64,000 nucleotides of DNA. Origin: Saccharina japonica. Taxonomy: Eukaryota; Sar; Phaeophyceae; Laminariales; Laminariaceae. Location of the stretch: NCBI GenBank assembly GCA_008828725.1, contig MEHQ01001845.1:112607-176606 (forward strand), written 5' to 3'. Below, one piece after another: positions 34,670-47,100 of the stretch (the first letter of the stretch is position 1; every line of letters begins with the position of its first letter). The translations under genes and the position numbers were made by a program. The notes under the pieces were generated by a model. That model was not told where the DNA came from and did no database searches. It saw only the letters and a list, made by a program, of their open reading frames with translations.

Positions 34670-34905
34670 TACACGTACGTACGTATTTAGTCGACCTGCA
34701 TGAATGTCCGTACGTATACAACATCTTTCAACTCCGCAGATCACGTACGTATTCGGTCGACCTGCATGAATGTTCGTGTACGTACAACATCTATTTTTCT
34801 ATTCCGCAGATCACGTATAGTATGTATTCGGTCGACCTACATGATGAATGTTCGTGTACAACCTATTTTAATTCTTCAAAGACCACGTACGTATGATATT
34901 CGGTG
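34670..34905 (+). repeat. 62-68-bp tandem repeat, about 3.5 units
   Basis: The unit contains CACGTACGTATTCGGTCGAC, CTGCATGAATGTTCGTGTAC and CAACATCTTTCAACTCCGCAG. Confidence 0.85.
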
Positions 34906-35029
34906 GCATTTTTCGACCCATCAATAATGAATTAACTCTCAGAGAGAACGAACTCTCAATGAAAGCCGGGCACTGGTATAAATAAGTATAATATATACCC
35001 AAGCCTCCCTACCAGGGCTCGCGTAATCA

Positions 35030-35215
35030 GGACGGGGCGGGGGGGGGTGGGGGGGAGGGGGTTGCATGGCCACAAAATCGCGCACCATGAATAGGGGGGG
35101 AGGGGGGGGACGCAGCTACCGACGGCCCCGACGGATCTGCGGCATAAAAAAATAGCCCCGGCGTCTTCACCGGTTGTATTGTTACAGGCACCGGCGCACG
35201 GGGGGGAGGGGGTTG
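35030..35215 (+). repeat. G-rich tract
   Basis: Runs of seven to nine G separated by single T or A occur at about 35036-35060 and 35093-35110, with further runs to 35210. Strong G-quadruplex potential; nothing coding is supported. Confidence 0.75.
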
Positions 35216-35753
35216 CACGGTCACAAAACTCAAAAATAAGAATGGCCGCCAACAGAAACACATATGTGTTGGTACAGATATTGCTTGCTCTACAGCAGCT
35301 ACTCCATCGTTGGGCCTCCCAGACCCGCTCTCCCCAATAAACCCTCACTCTGAGCCTCCATACTGCCGTCAAGTTTACCAACAAAAACAAGGGGGGGCAG
35401 GGGGGGTGTACTTCATTTTCATATAATATGCTATATAACTGACAAGGCTCTATACGTGTCACATGGAAAACTGATGACAACACTTGGAACAAAAACAAAA
35501 ACTTAACTTGGTGAACAACTCCTTGGCCCAAGGACTACACGAAAAACATCGCGAATCACTACAGTAGAAGTACCTGTATTCCTAACGATTAGGTGCGGCT
35601 TGTAAGGTGTGTGCCTTATTGGGTAACTCCCCGGCCAATAGGACCGTCACTTTTTTTAGTTTATGACGAACGGGGATACCCAACCGAGGAACTAAGTACC
35701 CAACAGGGTGGTTCTCTAACAAAGACGCATGCTACGGTAGGTAGAGGTGCCTC
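35216..35753. other. No gene seen
   Basis: A partial MITE A end (GACGCATGCTACGGTAGG) occurs at about 35723, just before the full copy. Confidence 0.4.
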
Positions 35754-36000
35754 GACACATGCTACGATAGAGGTGCACCATGTTTTTTCTGAGCTTCTCG
35801 CTTAAGGAGCGTCATACCTCACCGAAAAAAGGATTTTGGAGGAAAATTAAACTCCTGCCGAATGAGAAATATCCTGACCGAAGTATACTCTGAAACATTA
35901 TTCGTCACAAAAATGAAAGTCCGACGGATTTGGGATAAGGAGACCAATCGTTCAGAAAACGATTCAGTAAAAAAGTGCTACCTCTACCGTAGCACGCGTC
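35754..36000 (+). mobile_element. MITE family A
   Basis: 247 bp from GACACATGCTACGATAGAGG to CCTCTACCGTAGCACGCGTC, with all internal family A markers. No matching 4-bp flanks, perhaps because it is nested next to a partial copy. Confidence 0.88.
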
Positions 36001-36040
36001 CCGTCATTTTGTTTCAGAGGCCCTCCTCCCTTAATGAGCT

Positions 36041-36125
36041 CTAAGTCTAATCACCCATACACTGATTTTGGAGGGGGGAGTGTTCTTCATTTTCACGCAT
36101 TTCCGTAGTCGTATGACCATAGACC
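36041..36125 (+). repeat. Dispersed repeat, partner at 44008-44105
   Basis: Shares CTGATTTTGGAGGGGGG-like, GTAGTCGTATGACCATAGAC and CGCATCCCTACAACGCCGG with 44008-44105. Confidence 0.6.
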
Positions 36126-37367
36126 TCCGCATCCCTACAACGCCGGATTGATTTTGGAAGGGGGGGGGGATCCTATCCGATGGGCAATACCATGACCTAA
36201 GGGTCGTTCTTATCGAGCAGGTTTTCCCCATAGTTGCCAATATTATTCGAAAACAAAATTAGAAAATCTTGGAAATCTTGGAAATTCCTCAGAGGGCAAA
36301 ATGTCTGGAAGGCTTCACGTACGTTCCAATAAATGGAAAAAAAAACAAATGAGAACAAAAATGGAAACATAGAAAATTGCGCGAAAACAAATATTGGAAA
36401 TATAGGATTTTTGGAAATTTAGGGCTTTGATAAGAATGGCCCTAAGTATACATTGAACAGTATTGCAGCACGATATTAAAATTCCGACGAATTTGTGGTT
36501 AAGGGGGCCCCCGATTGTCCAGAAACATTTCGTTCTGCCAGAAATAGCTACCTATATCGTAGCACCACGCGTCTAAACGGTTTCGGAATGTACCCGTAAG
36601 GCAACAAGGGGCTCGTCGGCTGATGGACCTTGAGGGTTCTCCCGAAGGCCGTGGTTGGGTGGGACAGCGAGCTCCCCAAGTGAGCGGCCTCATATTATAT
36701 AGGCACCCCCATATACCGTTACAATAAAGAGAGACAGAAATAAAACCACAAATCAACATCGTCCAAACGCGAAGCAGCAAGGTGGGGACTGCTCAGCCCC
36801 TCCAAATTCGATGTTTCCTCACGAAGTTTCCTCCACACAGATACTTCGTGTAATATCTTCCGCTCCTGTGGGAGTCGTCGTGAGCATACAGAAATGAGGC
36901 TCACATATGTCACGCACATGCATCGAAGACAATGACGAAAGCCCTGTGGAGCGTTCGACAAGCCGAGCTCGAGTGAGTGTACTCGGGTTCTCGTGAATCT
37001 TCAGTTTTGGTACGGGAACCGAACGAAATGAGCACCTTTCTTTGCCATCCGGTTCACAGATGACAAAAACTCATATAAAAAAGCATGTCGTGTGATACGC
37101 TAACAAGCTTCGTTTTACCAACCAATTCGTCGATCAGACCGACCAGAACCACCTCTACCCGCGACTCCGCCGGAGGCAATAAAACAAAAAAATACGAAAC
37201 GTAGCTTGCAACACCCTATTTAAGTAGGGTTGCAAGATATAAAAGGTGCCACCGTGGCTCATTTTAACAGGAGCGACACACGTCACCACATACCGCAACA
37301 TACCTACGAGGTGGAATTAGCCGATAAAGTACGTATACCATCCAGGCTGTGGGTTTCGATCATGCGC
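36126..37367. other. No gene seen
   Basis: Contains a MITE A terminal fragment at about 36440-36572 ending TATCGTAGCACCACGCGTC. Nothing else. Confidence 0.4.
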
Positions 37368-37622
37368 ATTGCAGGCATGCTACGGTAGCCTGCATGCAGG
37401 TGCAGGATGTTTCTGCCTTCCGAGGGTGGTCACTTGAGAAGCTCTATACTAATAGCAAGTCAAAACATGTTTTTCAGAAAAGCTTAAAGTTGCAATCCGA
37501 CGAACGCAGGACTTTATCATATATAAATAATAAATACTGTATAACTAAAAAAAAAACACTGCGGTGAAGGTGAGCAGCAACATTTTGAACAAAAAGTGCT
37601 CCCCCCTATCGCGGCACGCCTC
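37368..37622 (+). mobile_element. MITE family A, GCCTGCATGCAGG subtype, degenerate
   Basis: Starts GGCATGCTACGGTAGCCTGC and ends CTATCGCGGCACGCCTC. This subtype carries a GCCTGCATGCAGGTGCA palindrome after the end, also seen near 43930 and 50320-50345. Confidence 0.6.
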
Positions 37623-39610
37623 GTTATCTTATATGGAAATCACACGTTTTGATCACTCCGTGCGATGTCACCTTCAACGGGGACCGCCGTGTGAACTGAA
37701 ACCTCAAGGGCGAAGCTTGTTGGCCGAGCGTACAATAGAAAACCACCACCACGTATATAGGATACAAGGTATATTGCTACTTCCGGAAGAGCACAGAACG
37801 CAGTGCGTCGGTATATCGATAACGTCGGCTGGACTGACGCGAATATGTATACCTGGGGGTTCATATTTGCCACACGGTAGGTGCATAAAGCACATCTACA
37901 GCAGTGTTCTAAAGGGCTGCTTCGCCACTCCTTCGAGAAAATGGTTGGCGTACCCTTTGCACTGGACGAACAGAGAAACAAACCCTAGCCCTCACCACGA
38001 ACTCTAAGCTAATCAAATAAGACCAAATCAACCATTCCTTCTGTCTCGTACACAGTGCACCTCAACCACTGCATCGAAGAAGTGGTACGCTCTTAGGTAT
38101 GCTCTGCGGCAACACAGACGGACGACCATGACTGTTGGGGACAAGATAATGTCTCCATACACGGCGGGCCTTACTTTAGAACTAGAAGCACTCGGTATAC
38201 GAGTAGCACCCAGCAAACGTCCGAACGGAAATACGGGGTACCGTGTGCCATCCATAACCAAACTCGATCAAATATTTCTACTCGGTGGCAACACCAGACG
38301 CACGAAGAAAAGCTATTCCTACCGCGTGCCATCGTTGAAAAACAAAAACTCGATCAACCTTTCTACTCCGTGGGAGCACAGACGGGCGACAACGACTCTT
38401 GTTGCGGACACCATGTATCGGGGCCCAACAAACAATGTTGGTAGGTATGTCAAACTGCAAACGTCAAAATGAAAAAACAAAACAAAAACGTAGATGTTGT
38501 GCCCTTCTCAAAGCCTGTTCAACCTTCTTATTCCGTGGCAGCACGGATGGGCGACAACGATGGTTGGAGGACAACATATCCCCCCCCCCCTGGCCATACC
38601 TATAAATTATTTTACGTTGCGTCTATACTGTCCGCGGGTTGGTAGGGACCGCAAACTACTTTCTAAGGAAATTCCCTAGTGCGTTTTTTTGTTTTCGAAA
38701 GAAAGAAAAGCGAGGAGGTCGATGCACAAAGAGAGGAAAGCAGAACGAACATAGTTGAGTGGATATGATACAATAATATTCTCCCCTGTAGAAAGGGCGT
38801 TCGGAGTGTAATCCAGTAAAGCCCTAAAGCGGAACAAGAGTTTGATGTTTGACATGGCCCGTCAACGGCGCGTTCAACCCTTCTACACACGCCGTGACAG
38901 CCCGCACATACGACCAACGCTGTTGCCAGCACCGTACCCCTTAAGGGTCGACATATATTTGGATTGAGTGGGCGAACTAAAGCAGTTCCGTCTACGTACA
39001 ATAGAGCAAATGCTAGACGACACCCAAAAGTCGTTTATCCCCCTATGCTAACACACTGTATTTGATTCGGATTACTATGTCCCCCGGTAATAACACACAT
39101 TTCCGGGTGGGCTAGTGTTGTAGTAAATCGAACTTAGATGGGTTCAAAAGCCATGCATCCCCCTGATGCTTAGACACCATATTTTGTCCCAATAAACATG
39201 TCCCCCAGTAGTAGTGTGTTAATCCTGTAACCCATCGACGCGAGGTCGAGGCTTCTACTCCGAGGCAACGCGGGCGGAAGACGGCTCGGTTGCGGTTCGC
39301 TGTGCCCGTCGGTTTTGGTCGGAGCTGCCCACGTTGCGGCTGTCGGTCTTCTTTCCTTTGTCGTTGCTGTCCCCGTCCTCTCGCTCGCTGCCGCTGAGGC
39401 GCCTCTCGTCCTTCGCAGGGACAATATGACATGTTCAGGAATAGATGCAGACATCGTTTAACAACAAGCCGGACATACTATTAATAGACCGCGTGAGAAC
39501 CACTACTGTTTGAACACTCTATGCTTTGTACACGTCCACGGCAGCAGCACTCCGCGTTGGACGACTGAACAGCGATGCGCCACCTTTTACAGGGGTGGCG
39601 CCTTACTTTC
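37623..39610. other. No gene seen
   Basis: About 2 kb with short open frames only. Around 38060-38600 a phrase like CGGTGGCAACACAGACGGGCGACAACGA recurs four times in degenerate form. Confidence 0.45.
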
Positions 39611-39856
39611 GAGCAATCCCACGGTAGGGGTACCACGTTTAGGCTCAATGTTCTCTGACCGGTTGTGCTCCTCACGTGAGTAACCACCGGATACTATTAT
39701 TATTATACTGGTATAATTTTTTTTGGACTATGGCATTGAAGCGTTTGGTCGGGCTGCGCGAGCGAATGTTGCCGAAGTCATGTTTCATTTGAGATATTGA
39801 GCTCCTAATACGAGGAGCTCAGAAAGTTATGTTGCGCTCCTACCGTGGGATGACTC
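39611..39856 (+). mobile_element. MITE family B
   Basis: 246 bp from GAGCAATCCCACGGTAGGGG to CCTACCGTGGGATGACTC. Internal markers: CCGGTTGTGCTCCTCACGTG, AGTAACCACCGGATACTATT, GTTTGGTCGGGCTGCGCGAG and GATATTGAGCTCCTAATACG. Flanks TTTC and TTTT match at three of four. Confidence 0.88.
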
Positions 39857-39921
39857 TTTTTGAGCTTCACCACACAAGGAGAGCTCAGTAATACGTCACC
39901 CAAATCATGACTTTCGAAGAA

Positions 39922-40732
39922 GGGCAATAACCAAAAACGGGTATACCCGGTCGGTTTTCACTCAAAAACGGGTACATGCTGGAATCAAGTAAAAAACACG
40001 CCCAAGGAGCCACGCGATTGGCCAAAAACATATTGTACCCATTTTTGAGAGATAATATGTCCCGGGTACAACTGTAAATGTCTATTATGCTTGGATTTCA
40101 ACCGTTTTTGGTTGTTTATTTTGGTTAACCACTTGCCTACAGTGTGCCTCGCTCTCCACTGCGTCTGTGGCCGCTCTTTCGTTGTTTCATTTCATTTCAA
40201 GCTTTTCACAATCCACTTAAACTCTATTCAACCATTTTACGCACCTGGGTACTTGGTACGTACATCTTCAGAGTCATATATACGACCATCCACCTAAATA
40301 CTGTTGTATGTGTGCACAGCAGTATCAACATACCTGGTATGCACGTATGATATATACCACTGATGTATGTTTACTGTAATGCGACTGCTGCTGTACGTAT
40401 GTGGTGTATTTCAGGTACACGCTGAGACCACGTAAAACACACATACATGCTTGCCGCCAGAACCCTCTGCGTCTAAACATCGCTGACCCCTAACCCTGCT
40501 CCCGATTCCACCCAGACCTGAACCCTCTAAACATAAGCCGGGAACGTTCAAGTGTATAGTTAGGCGCCGACAAGTGTGCCTGGTCATCACTACCCCTCAG
40601 AAACGAGCACGATATGATTTTGTCCAATCTACCCCGTGATGGCTCGTGGGATGTGGTGTTTCGACTCGATTCCATGCTGTACCCGTTTTTGACTCCAAAC
40701 GGCGCGGGTGTACCCGTTTTGGGTTATTGCCC
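39922..40732. mobile_element. Mutator-like MITE, 811 bp
   Basis: Left end GGGCAATAACCAAAAACGGG and right end CCCGTTTTGGGTTATTGCCC. No clear target duplication. It lies just 3' of the MFS gene, 125 bases beyond its stop codon. Confidence 0.8.
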
Positions 40733-40856
40733 ATACTACTACCTGGTAGCCGCCACGAGATATACTCCCAGCAGTAGCGTGCGTACGGCTAAACACTGCG
40801 TGCTACGTACCATGGTTTCCAAACGTCCCTTCCGACAGAACCGCCGTCAAAAATAG

Positions 40857-41170
40857 TTAAAGCAGTACAATGCAAACACCTCTCACCGGCACAGCAATGG
40901 CGTTCAAATTCGCGCCGCCCCACCCGTCGAGGCCTTCTTCGTCTATCATCCCACCCTTCCGCCGGTTACCACCGCCGATGTGCAAGCAACGCATCGCCGC
41001 GGGGAGCGCCAACAGGAGCAGATTGATGAGCGGAAATGCGGCAAACGCGTTGAAGCACTGGGTGGGGCCTAGCCCCGCGTACAGGAACCCTCCGACGAGG
41101 GCCCCGAGACCAACACCGAGCCCTTGGTGCAGTCCCGACACGATCCCAACCATAGTGGTTTCTGAGCCCA
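40857..41170 (-). CDS. MFSD6-like gene, last exon
   Basis: 314 bases; acceptor CTCCTGCAG; ends TAA at 40859-40857. Encodes TM11 (SGLHQGLGVGLGALVGGFLY), TM12 (FAAFPLINLLLLALPA) and a short Gly/Arg-rich cytoplasmic tail. Confidence 0.88.
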
Positions 41171-44100
41171 CTGCAGGAGTTTCGTTTCCATCCGCGTGCA
41201 GTGAATTTCGTGGGCGGAATAGGGAGGAAGATAACGAGATAAATGTTCGGTTTCATGCTGTGAGGGGGTGAACGGCACGGTTGCGCAATTCTACTATTTT
41301 CGTGAGGGCATATAGCGGAGAGGCAGACACAGGAAGCAACGGTTGGCGTACAAAAAAGGTTTGGATGACGCACGGATCTGGGGAACGCCCAGAGACCACA
41401 CTCTCCGACCAAAACTGAAAGTTGTGTTCCAGCGACACATTCTGGCACGCTCCCTTGGTTAAGGGGGGTGTCATGAGACGCGTGCTACGATAGAGGTAGT
41501 CCCAGTGACACTTTTTGGATGAAACGTTTTCTTCAATGACGGGGCTCCTTGGAACCCAAAACCGTCCGACCTTCGTTGTTGTGTTGCAACAGCGTTCGTT
41601 GAAGGCTTTTAGGCCATGGCAATGTTTATCCATTAGAAATTTCGTTTACCTCCAAAATCACGCCTTTTTCGGTCAGTGTAGAGCTCCTCAAGCGACCGCC
41701 CTTCGAAAGAAGACATGGCTCCTCTCTATCGTAGCACACACCACGAGTCAGAAATAACTTGGTCAAACCGTGCCCCCCCCTTGTCTTATGAGCACGTGTC
41801 ATCACTCACGCAATATGTACGACGCATGCTACGACAGAGGTGCACCATGTTTTTTCTGAGCTCCTCACTTAAGGAGTGTCATACCTCACACCGAAAAAAG
41901 GATTTTGGAGGAAAATACAAGTGCATGCCGGATGAGAAATCTCATGACCGAAGTATACTCTGAAACATACTTCGTCACAAAAATGAAAGCCCGACGAATT
42001 TGGGTTAAGGAGCCCGATCGTTCAGAAAACGATTCAGCCAAAAGGTGCTACCTCTACCGTAGCACGCGTCGTACATCGCGTTATATGTCGCCCGGGAACC
42101 GACAGCGCTGTGTCATCGCCCCGAGAGGGTCTGTTTCGTGAACTTTTATACCTGGTGCTACTTGATGGGCGTATTCGATAGACGCCGCCCACATGGCGGC
42201 GAAGGTGAGCCCGTGCAGCACCTCCGCCGGAAGCACCCACCACGGGTTTCGAAGCACCTGGAAAGGAGGCGAGAATAAAAGTACGAGGCGCGGTCGTAGG
42301 CAATTTTTGTATATACGTTGTCATACAACTATCAACAACCTTGTCCCTATATCGTGGGCGTTGTGGATGAAAACTTGTTCCTGTCTTGGATCACTGCTGC
42401 ACCTCTATTTGAATAGCTTCAACCTCGCCACGTTGGCACGTGGGAATCGTTTTCCGCCTCGGGGTGGAGGGTGACATATTTTTCGACCTACACATATACC
42501 GTATAGGGACAAGGTTGTTGTAGTTGTATCATCGGGGTTTAACCTACACATATATACCTTGTCGTCGGGGTTCAGCCTACACATGTATGCCCCAAATCCA
42601 GCTTCGGGAGATATACGAAGCTCCTGAAGCGAATAATCTCATAAACGGCGAGGAATGCTACGGTAGAGGTGCAACCATGTGTCGTTTCCGAGGGCGGTCA
42701 CTTGAGGAGTTCTATACTAATAGCAAGTAAAAAAATGATTTACTAGCAGGGAAATAAACGTGCTACCCCCGGATAAACAATCCCATCGTCCAAGTGAAAA
42801 TCCGCCGATTTTGGCTTGAGGAGCCCCCTCATTGAGAAAAAAAAAAAGCGCTACGAGTACCTTTATCGTGGCACGAGTCGAACATTCGATACTACCCCCA
42901 TCGTACCGCGAGTCTCGCCCCCAAATGGCCACAACGCCGTCCCGATCTCAAACTCCCACGTAGGGACCATGCGCACGCTCACCGAGTAGTACCGGAATCG
43001 CGCGAGGTATCCCAGCTGAGCCAAGCCGGCTACGCTCCGGGGTCCGATCCGGCGGAGGAGTGGGCCCGAGATGTAGAAGAAAGGCACCTCCGAGAGGCAC
43101 ATGAGTAGCCGCGCTGTCCCGAACAGCGTGTAAGAGCCCCCGAGCTCACCCAGTCTTGTCGATGACGCATGAAAAGTTCAAGTTTCGACGAAGGGTTGTG
43201 TGGTGTGATTGGGGTCGGTGGAGCATGGGCGGGGTTCTAGTGGGGTAACACAAGCGTCGGGGGCGCATTGTGAGAGAATGGCGTCGATATTGTATTGGAA
43301 CGGCTCGTGCCGCTCGCGTATAGTTCGCACCGAAACGTTGCCGGCACTGCACTACTTGCGATAATTTTATACTCGTCCCGCGTTGTTGTGGAATTCGAGA
43401 GCAGAACCTGCCGTACACTGAAAAAGTTAATGGAGGGCTTCTTTGGGTTCGTCTCGAACCGCTCGTGGAGTTAGGACTGGTACAGCGTCGACCTTTGGTC
43501 GATACGCCGCGGTAGGTAGGGGTTGAAGTTAGTTTTTGCCGTTTAAGGCATTATTTTGTCACTGGGACCGGTTGCGCCCCTGAAGTGAGAAACCACCAGT
43601 GTCTGTATTCGTGCTCTTCTGATATATTTGTTCCGGGACTAGCGCATACAGCACATACAAATGCTCGCCAGGTTGCGCAAACGAACGTTTTCGAAGCCAC
43701 GAGGTTCGGGTCCACACATCGAGCCCCTCATGTGAGGAGCACCAGGAAATTAGCCACCACCCCACCAAGGCGCCATTTATCCAAAACGGACGTATGGGCC
43801 GCGGAAATTGATCTCCGGACAGAGTAGGTGCCTATGTACGTTCAGCAAATGGGTGCTAAATACTGCACTTATGGAATACATGGAGCTCGCGCTGGAAGTA
43901 GGCGCAGAAGAGAGGTATACTTTGGACACACGCTACGGTAGCCTGCATGTAGGTGCACCCTGCTTTTGCCTTCTAAGGGTGGTTACTTGAGGAGCCCTGT
44001 ACATAACTCACCCACAACCTGATCTAGGAGGGGGGGGGGGTGTACTCATGTTGTGCACGGCCGTAGTCATATGACCATAGACCCTCGCATCCCTACAATG

Positions 44101-47100
44101 CCGGGACGGAGCGCGTTGGGTTTTCACCAACCAGGCAGACATTGCTTGCACCAAGCGCGAAACACCGTGAGGTATTGGGCGAGTCGCATGGAGGGTGAGC
44201 TGCATCCTGCTAAGAACCGCCTCTGAGGCGGACTTGCATATGGACGACAGCTTCAATGAGTTAATTTAATTTCTGGTGTGGCCACTTCCGGAGACAGCAA
44301 TGGGTTTTACTATGTAACTGCCTCGCGGACGCCTTACCATATTAACACTACGTGGTACGACCATTCCCCTTGTGCGGAGCAAAGGTTCTCCACCCCGCAC
44401 AAATGATCTACTCGACCGCCAGCTTTGGTGACCGCCAAAAAAAATAACAAAAAAAAACGGCACCCTGGTTGTCTAGCTCACGCAGCGAGTGGCGTGTTTT
44501 ACAGCGTCGTTGCCAACCGACGCCAACCCAACCTATAAATATACCCCGGGGGGGGGGGGCAAAAAGTGCTACCTGATGAACAATATAATGGCCTAACTAA
44601 CTACACAATGGAACATATGGCCATGTGATCATGAACAGCCGACGATTTTGGGTGAAGGCGTCCGATGACTCATAACATTCTTCAGAAAAACAGCACTACC
44701 TCGATCGTAGCATGCGTCTTTGGGCAATGAGTCATCCCACGGTAGGGACGCAGCAGAATTTTCTGAGCTCCTCACATGAGGAGCTCAATATCTCACCCGA
44801 AACATTACTCCGGAAACATTCGTTCGCGCAACCCGACCAAACCTTCCAATGCTGGTAGTCCAAAAACATAGTATACCAGTAAAATAATAATAGTAGCCGG
44901 TGGTTACTCACGTGAGGAGCACAACCGGTCAGAACATATTGAGCCTAGAAGTGGTACCCCTACCGTTGGATTGCTCGCATGAGGATCCTTTCGTTTCCGC
45001 AGTTTTCGTTTTTTCGGGGTGCGTATGAGAGATCAACGCCAAAGTTCATGCTACGACTTATTGTCCGACGCCCAGAATAGGAATATACTACGATAACATT
45101 TTGCAACGCCGTTCAATATACCTGATATATATTTGGGTAAACGGTGGTAGTGCGTATTCTATTAAGTACACGGAGGGGAGGAGAATTGGTTGGAGGAGAT
45201 TGGTGGTATTCGACGAATTGGGTCAGCTTTTTCATTCTGAATGAATAATGCCCTGCACATTGTTGGAAGGCAAATAATATAAAAATATGTATACTTACGA
45301 AGTACATATATATCCTAAGAGGCGTGTCACGGTGGGGGGTGCAGGGTTGAGCCCCAAAACTGTTCTCATCATACAGTGCTCCTTGACTGAGATCTTACCC
45401 GCGGGCACCTCTCCTGTAGCGGTATTCCATGTCAGTAAGTCAAAAATTGGTAGTTTCGATCTGGGGCTTTGCACCGGTGTCAGAGTTTACGATTCTTCAA
45501 ATGTTTGTTATTCGAGGGAGGCATACGATGTCCTTAAGTTGAGGAGCCGCCTCAGGAAAGGTAGGTCATACAGACACCCTCGCTTACGCTGGTCTTGGTT
45601 TGTCATAGTTGCCAAGGTGTCATATTGGAGCGGGGCATGCCATCTCCTCAAATCGAGAAGCCTAAGGGAACACAGGTTTCACAAATACCTTTGCTGCACC
45701 AAACGCGCTAAGCGGCACCTCATGCTTGCGAGGCTCCTCATTTGAGGTGCTCTAAGGACGCGTGCTGAGATAGGGGTATACGGTATACCTTTTTCTGGCT
45801 GAAACGTTTTCGGAACGAGGGTGCTTCTTTAACCCAGAATCGTCGGAATTCCATTTTTGTGTTGCCCTAATTTTCATTGTCTCGCTGGGGCATATGGGAA
45901 TTATTGTCGGCTAGCGCTTCTGTTTTCCTCCGAAAAAAGGTTTTAGACTACTGCAGGTATATAGGTCCTATACTATAATCAAGTGACCACCCTCAGCAAA
46001 AAACATGGTTCATCCACCTCTATCGCGGCATGCGTCTAAGCCGCCGGCAAAACCTGATCCGGCGACAATCTAAACAAGTACCCTGATTGACAATACCATC
46101 GCCTAGGCATTGCAGCGATATCGGGGAGTTCCGCAGCTGAATGGCCCCCGGTCAGTCCAAACTGTTTCGGTCGAAACGGTGTCAATGGGATTACTATGGT
46201 GGACGCGTGCAGCGTTAGAGATAGCACTTCTGGCTCAGGTGTCTTCGGAATGGTCGGGCTCCTTTACTCAATATCGTCGGACTTTTCATTTTTGTGTTGC
46301 AATGATGTGTATTGTATAACTTTAGGCCATCGTGATTCGCTCATCGGGCAGCATTCAAATTATCCCCCATCTTCAGTTGTCTTTCCTACTTTTTTTTTGC
46401 GTACACAGCTTTTCAAGGGAGGAGTCTCGGGGAAAACATGGTGCACCCTCTACCGGTAGCATGCGACCGTATAGCAGGCATCGCGATGTCGTTTGAGGGT
46501 TTGATCTGTCAGCTTTTATAAAACTTCAACGTAGGGCTATTTGCTTCAAGGCTGTCAGCCAAGGCCGAAGGGTGACTCGTGCGCCCCCTACGGAAGGAGG
46601 GCTTGGACCCCAGGTTTCACTCGAGCGTGATTAGGTCACTGGCGGCCAGAGTGGGTTCGAACCGCTCCTCGTTTCAAACAGGGGGACCTCAACATATATA
46701 TTTAGCTCAGAGAAAACGAACGACGCCATGGACAGTGCTTGGAGCGAAAACAGAATGTCCTGAAAAGCTCAAGACTGTCGACAGACACGGTAGTAGGTAT
46801 CGCATATGCTACGTTAGAGGCGTACCTGCACCTGCATACAGTACTTCTTCTGGGAGCTCCTCGCTTGAAGAGCTTGATACTAATAGCGAGTGAAAGCCGT
46901 ATTTTGGAGGAAACTACTTAAGGCTCGTACCCGATGCCCGATACGACGGCTTTAGCATACAATGGACAATATTGCAACACACAATTGAAAGCACGACGGA
47001 GTTGGGTTAATAGGGAGCACGACCATTTCAGAAGCCATTCCAGCCAAACGTGCTACCTCGATCACAGCAGGCGTCAGTCGTTCGTCTGGCAGACTCTGAG

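Noticed and set aside
45287-45745. 152-codon plus-strand frame in intron 4
   Set aside because: No domain; ends in MITE-like GCTCCTCATTTGAGG sequence.
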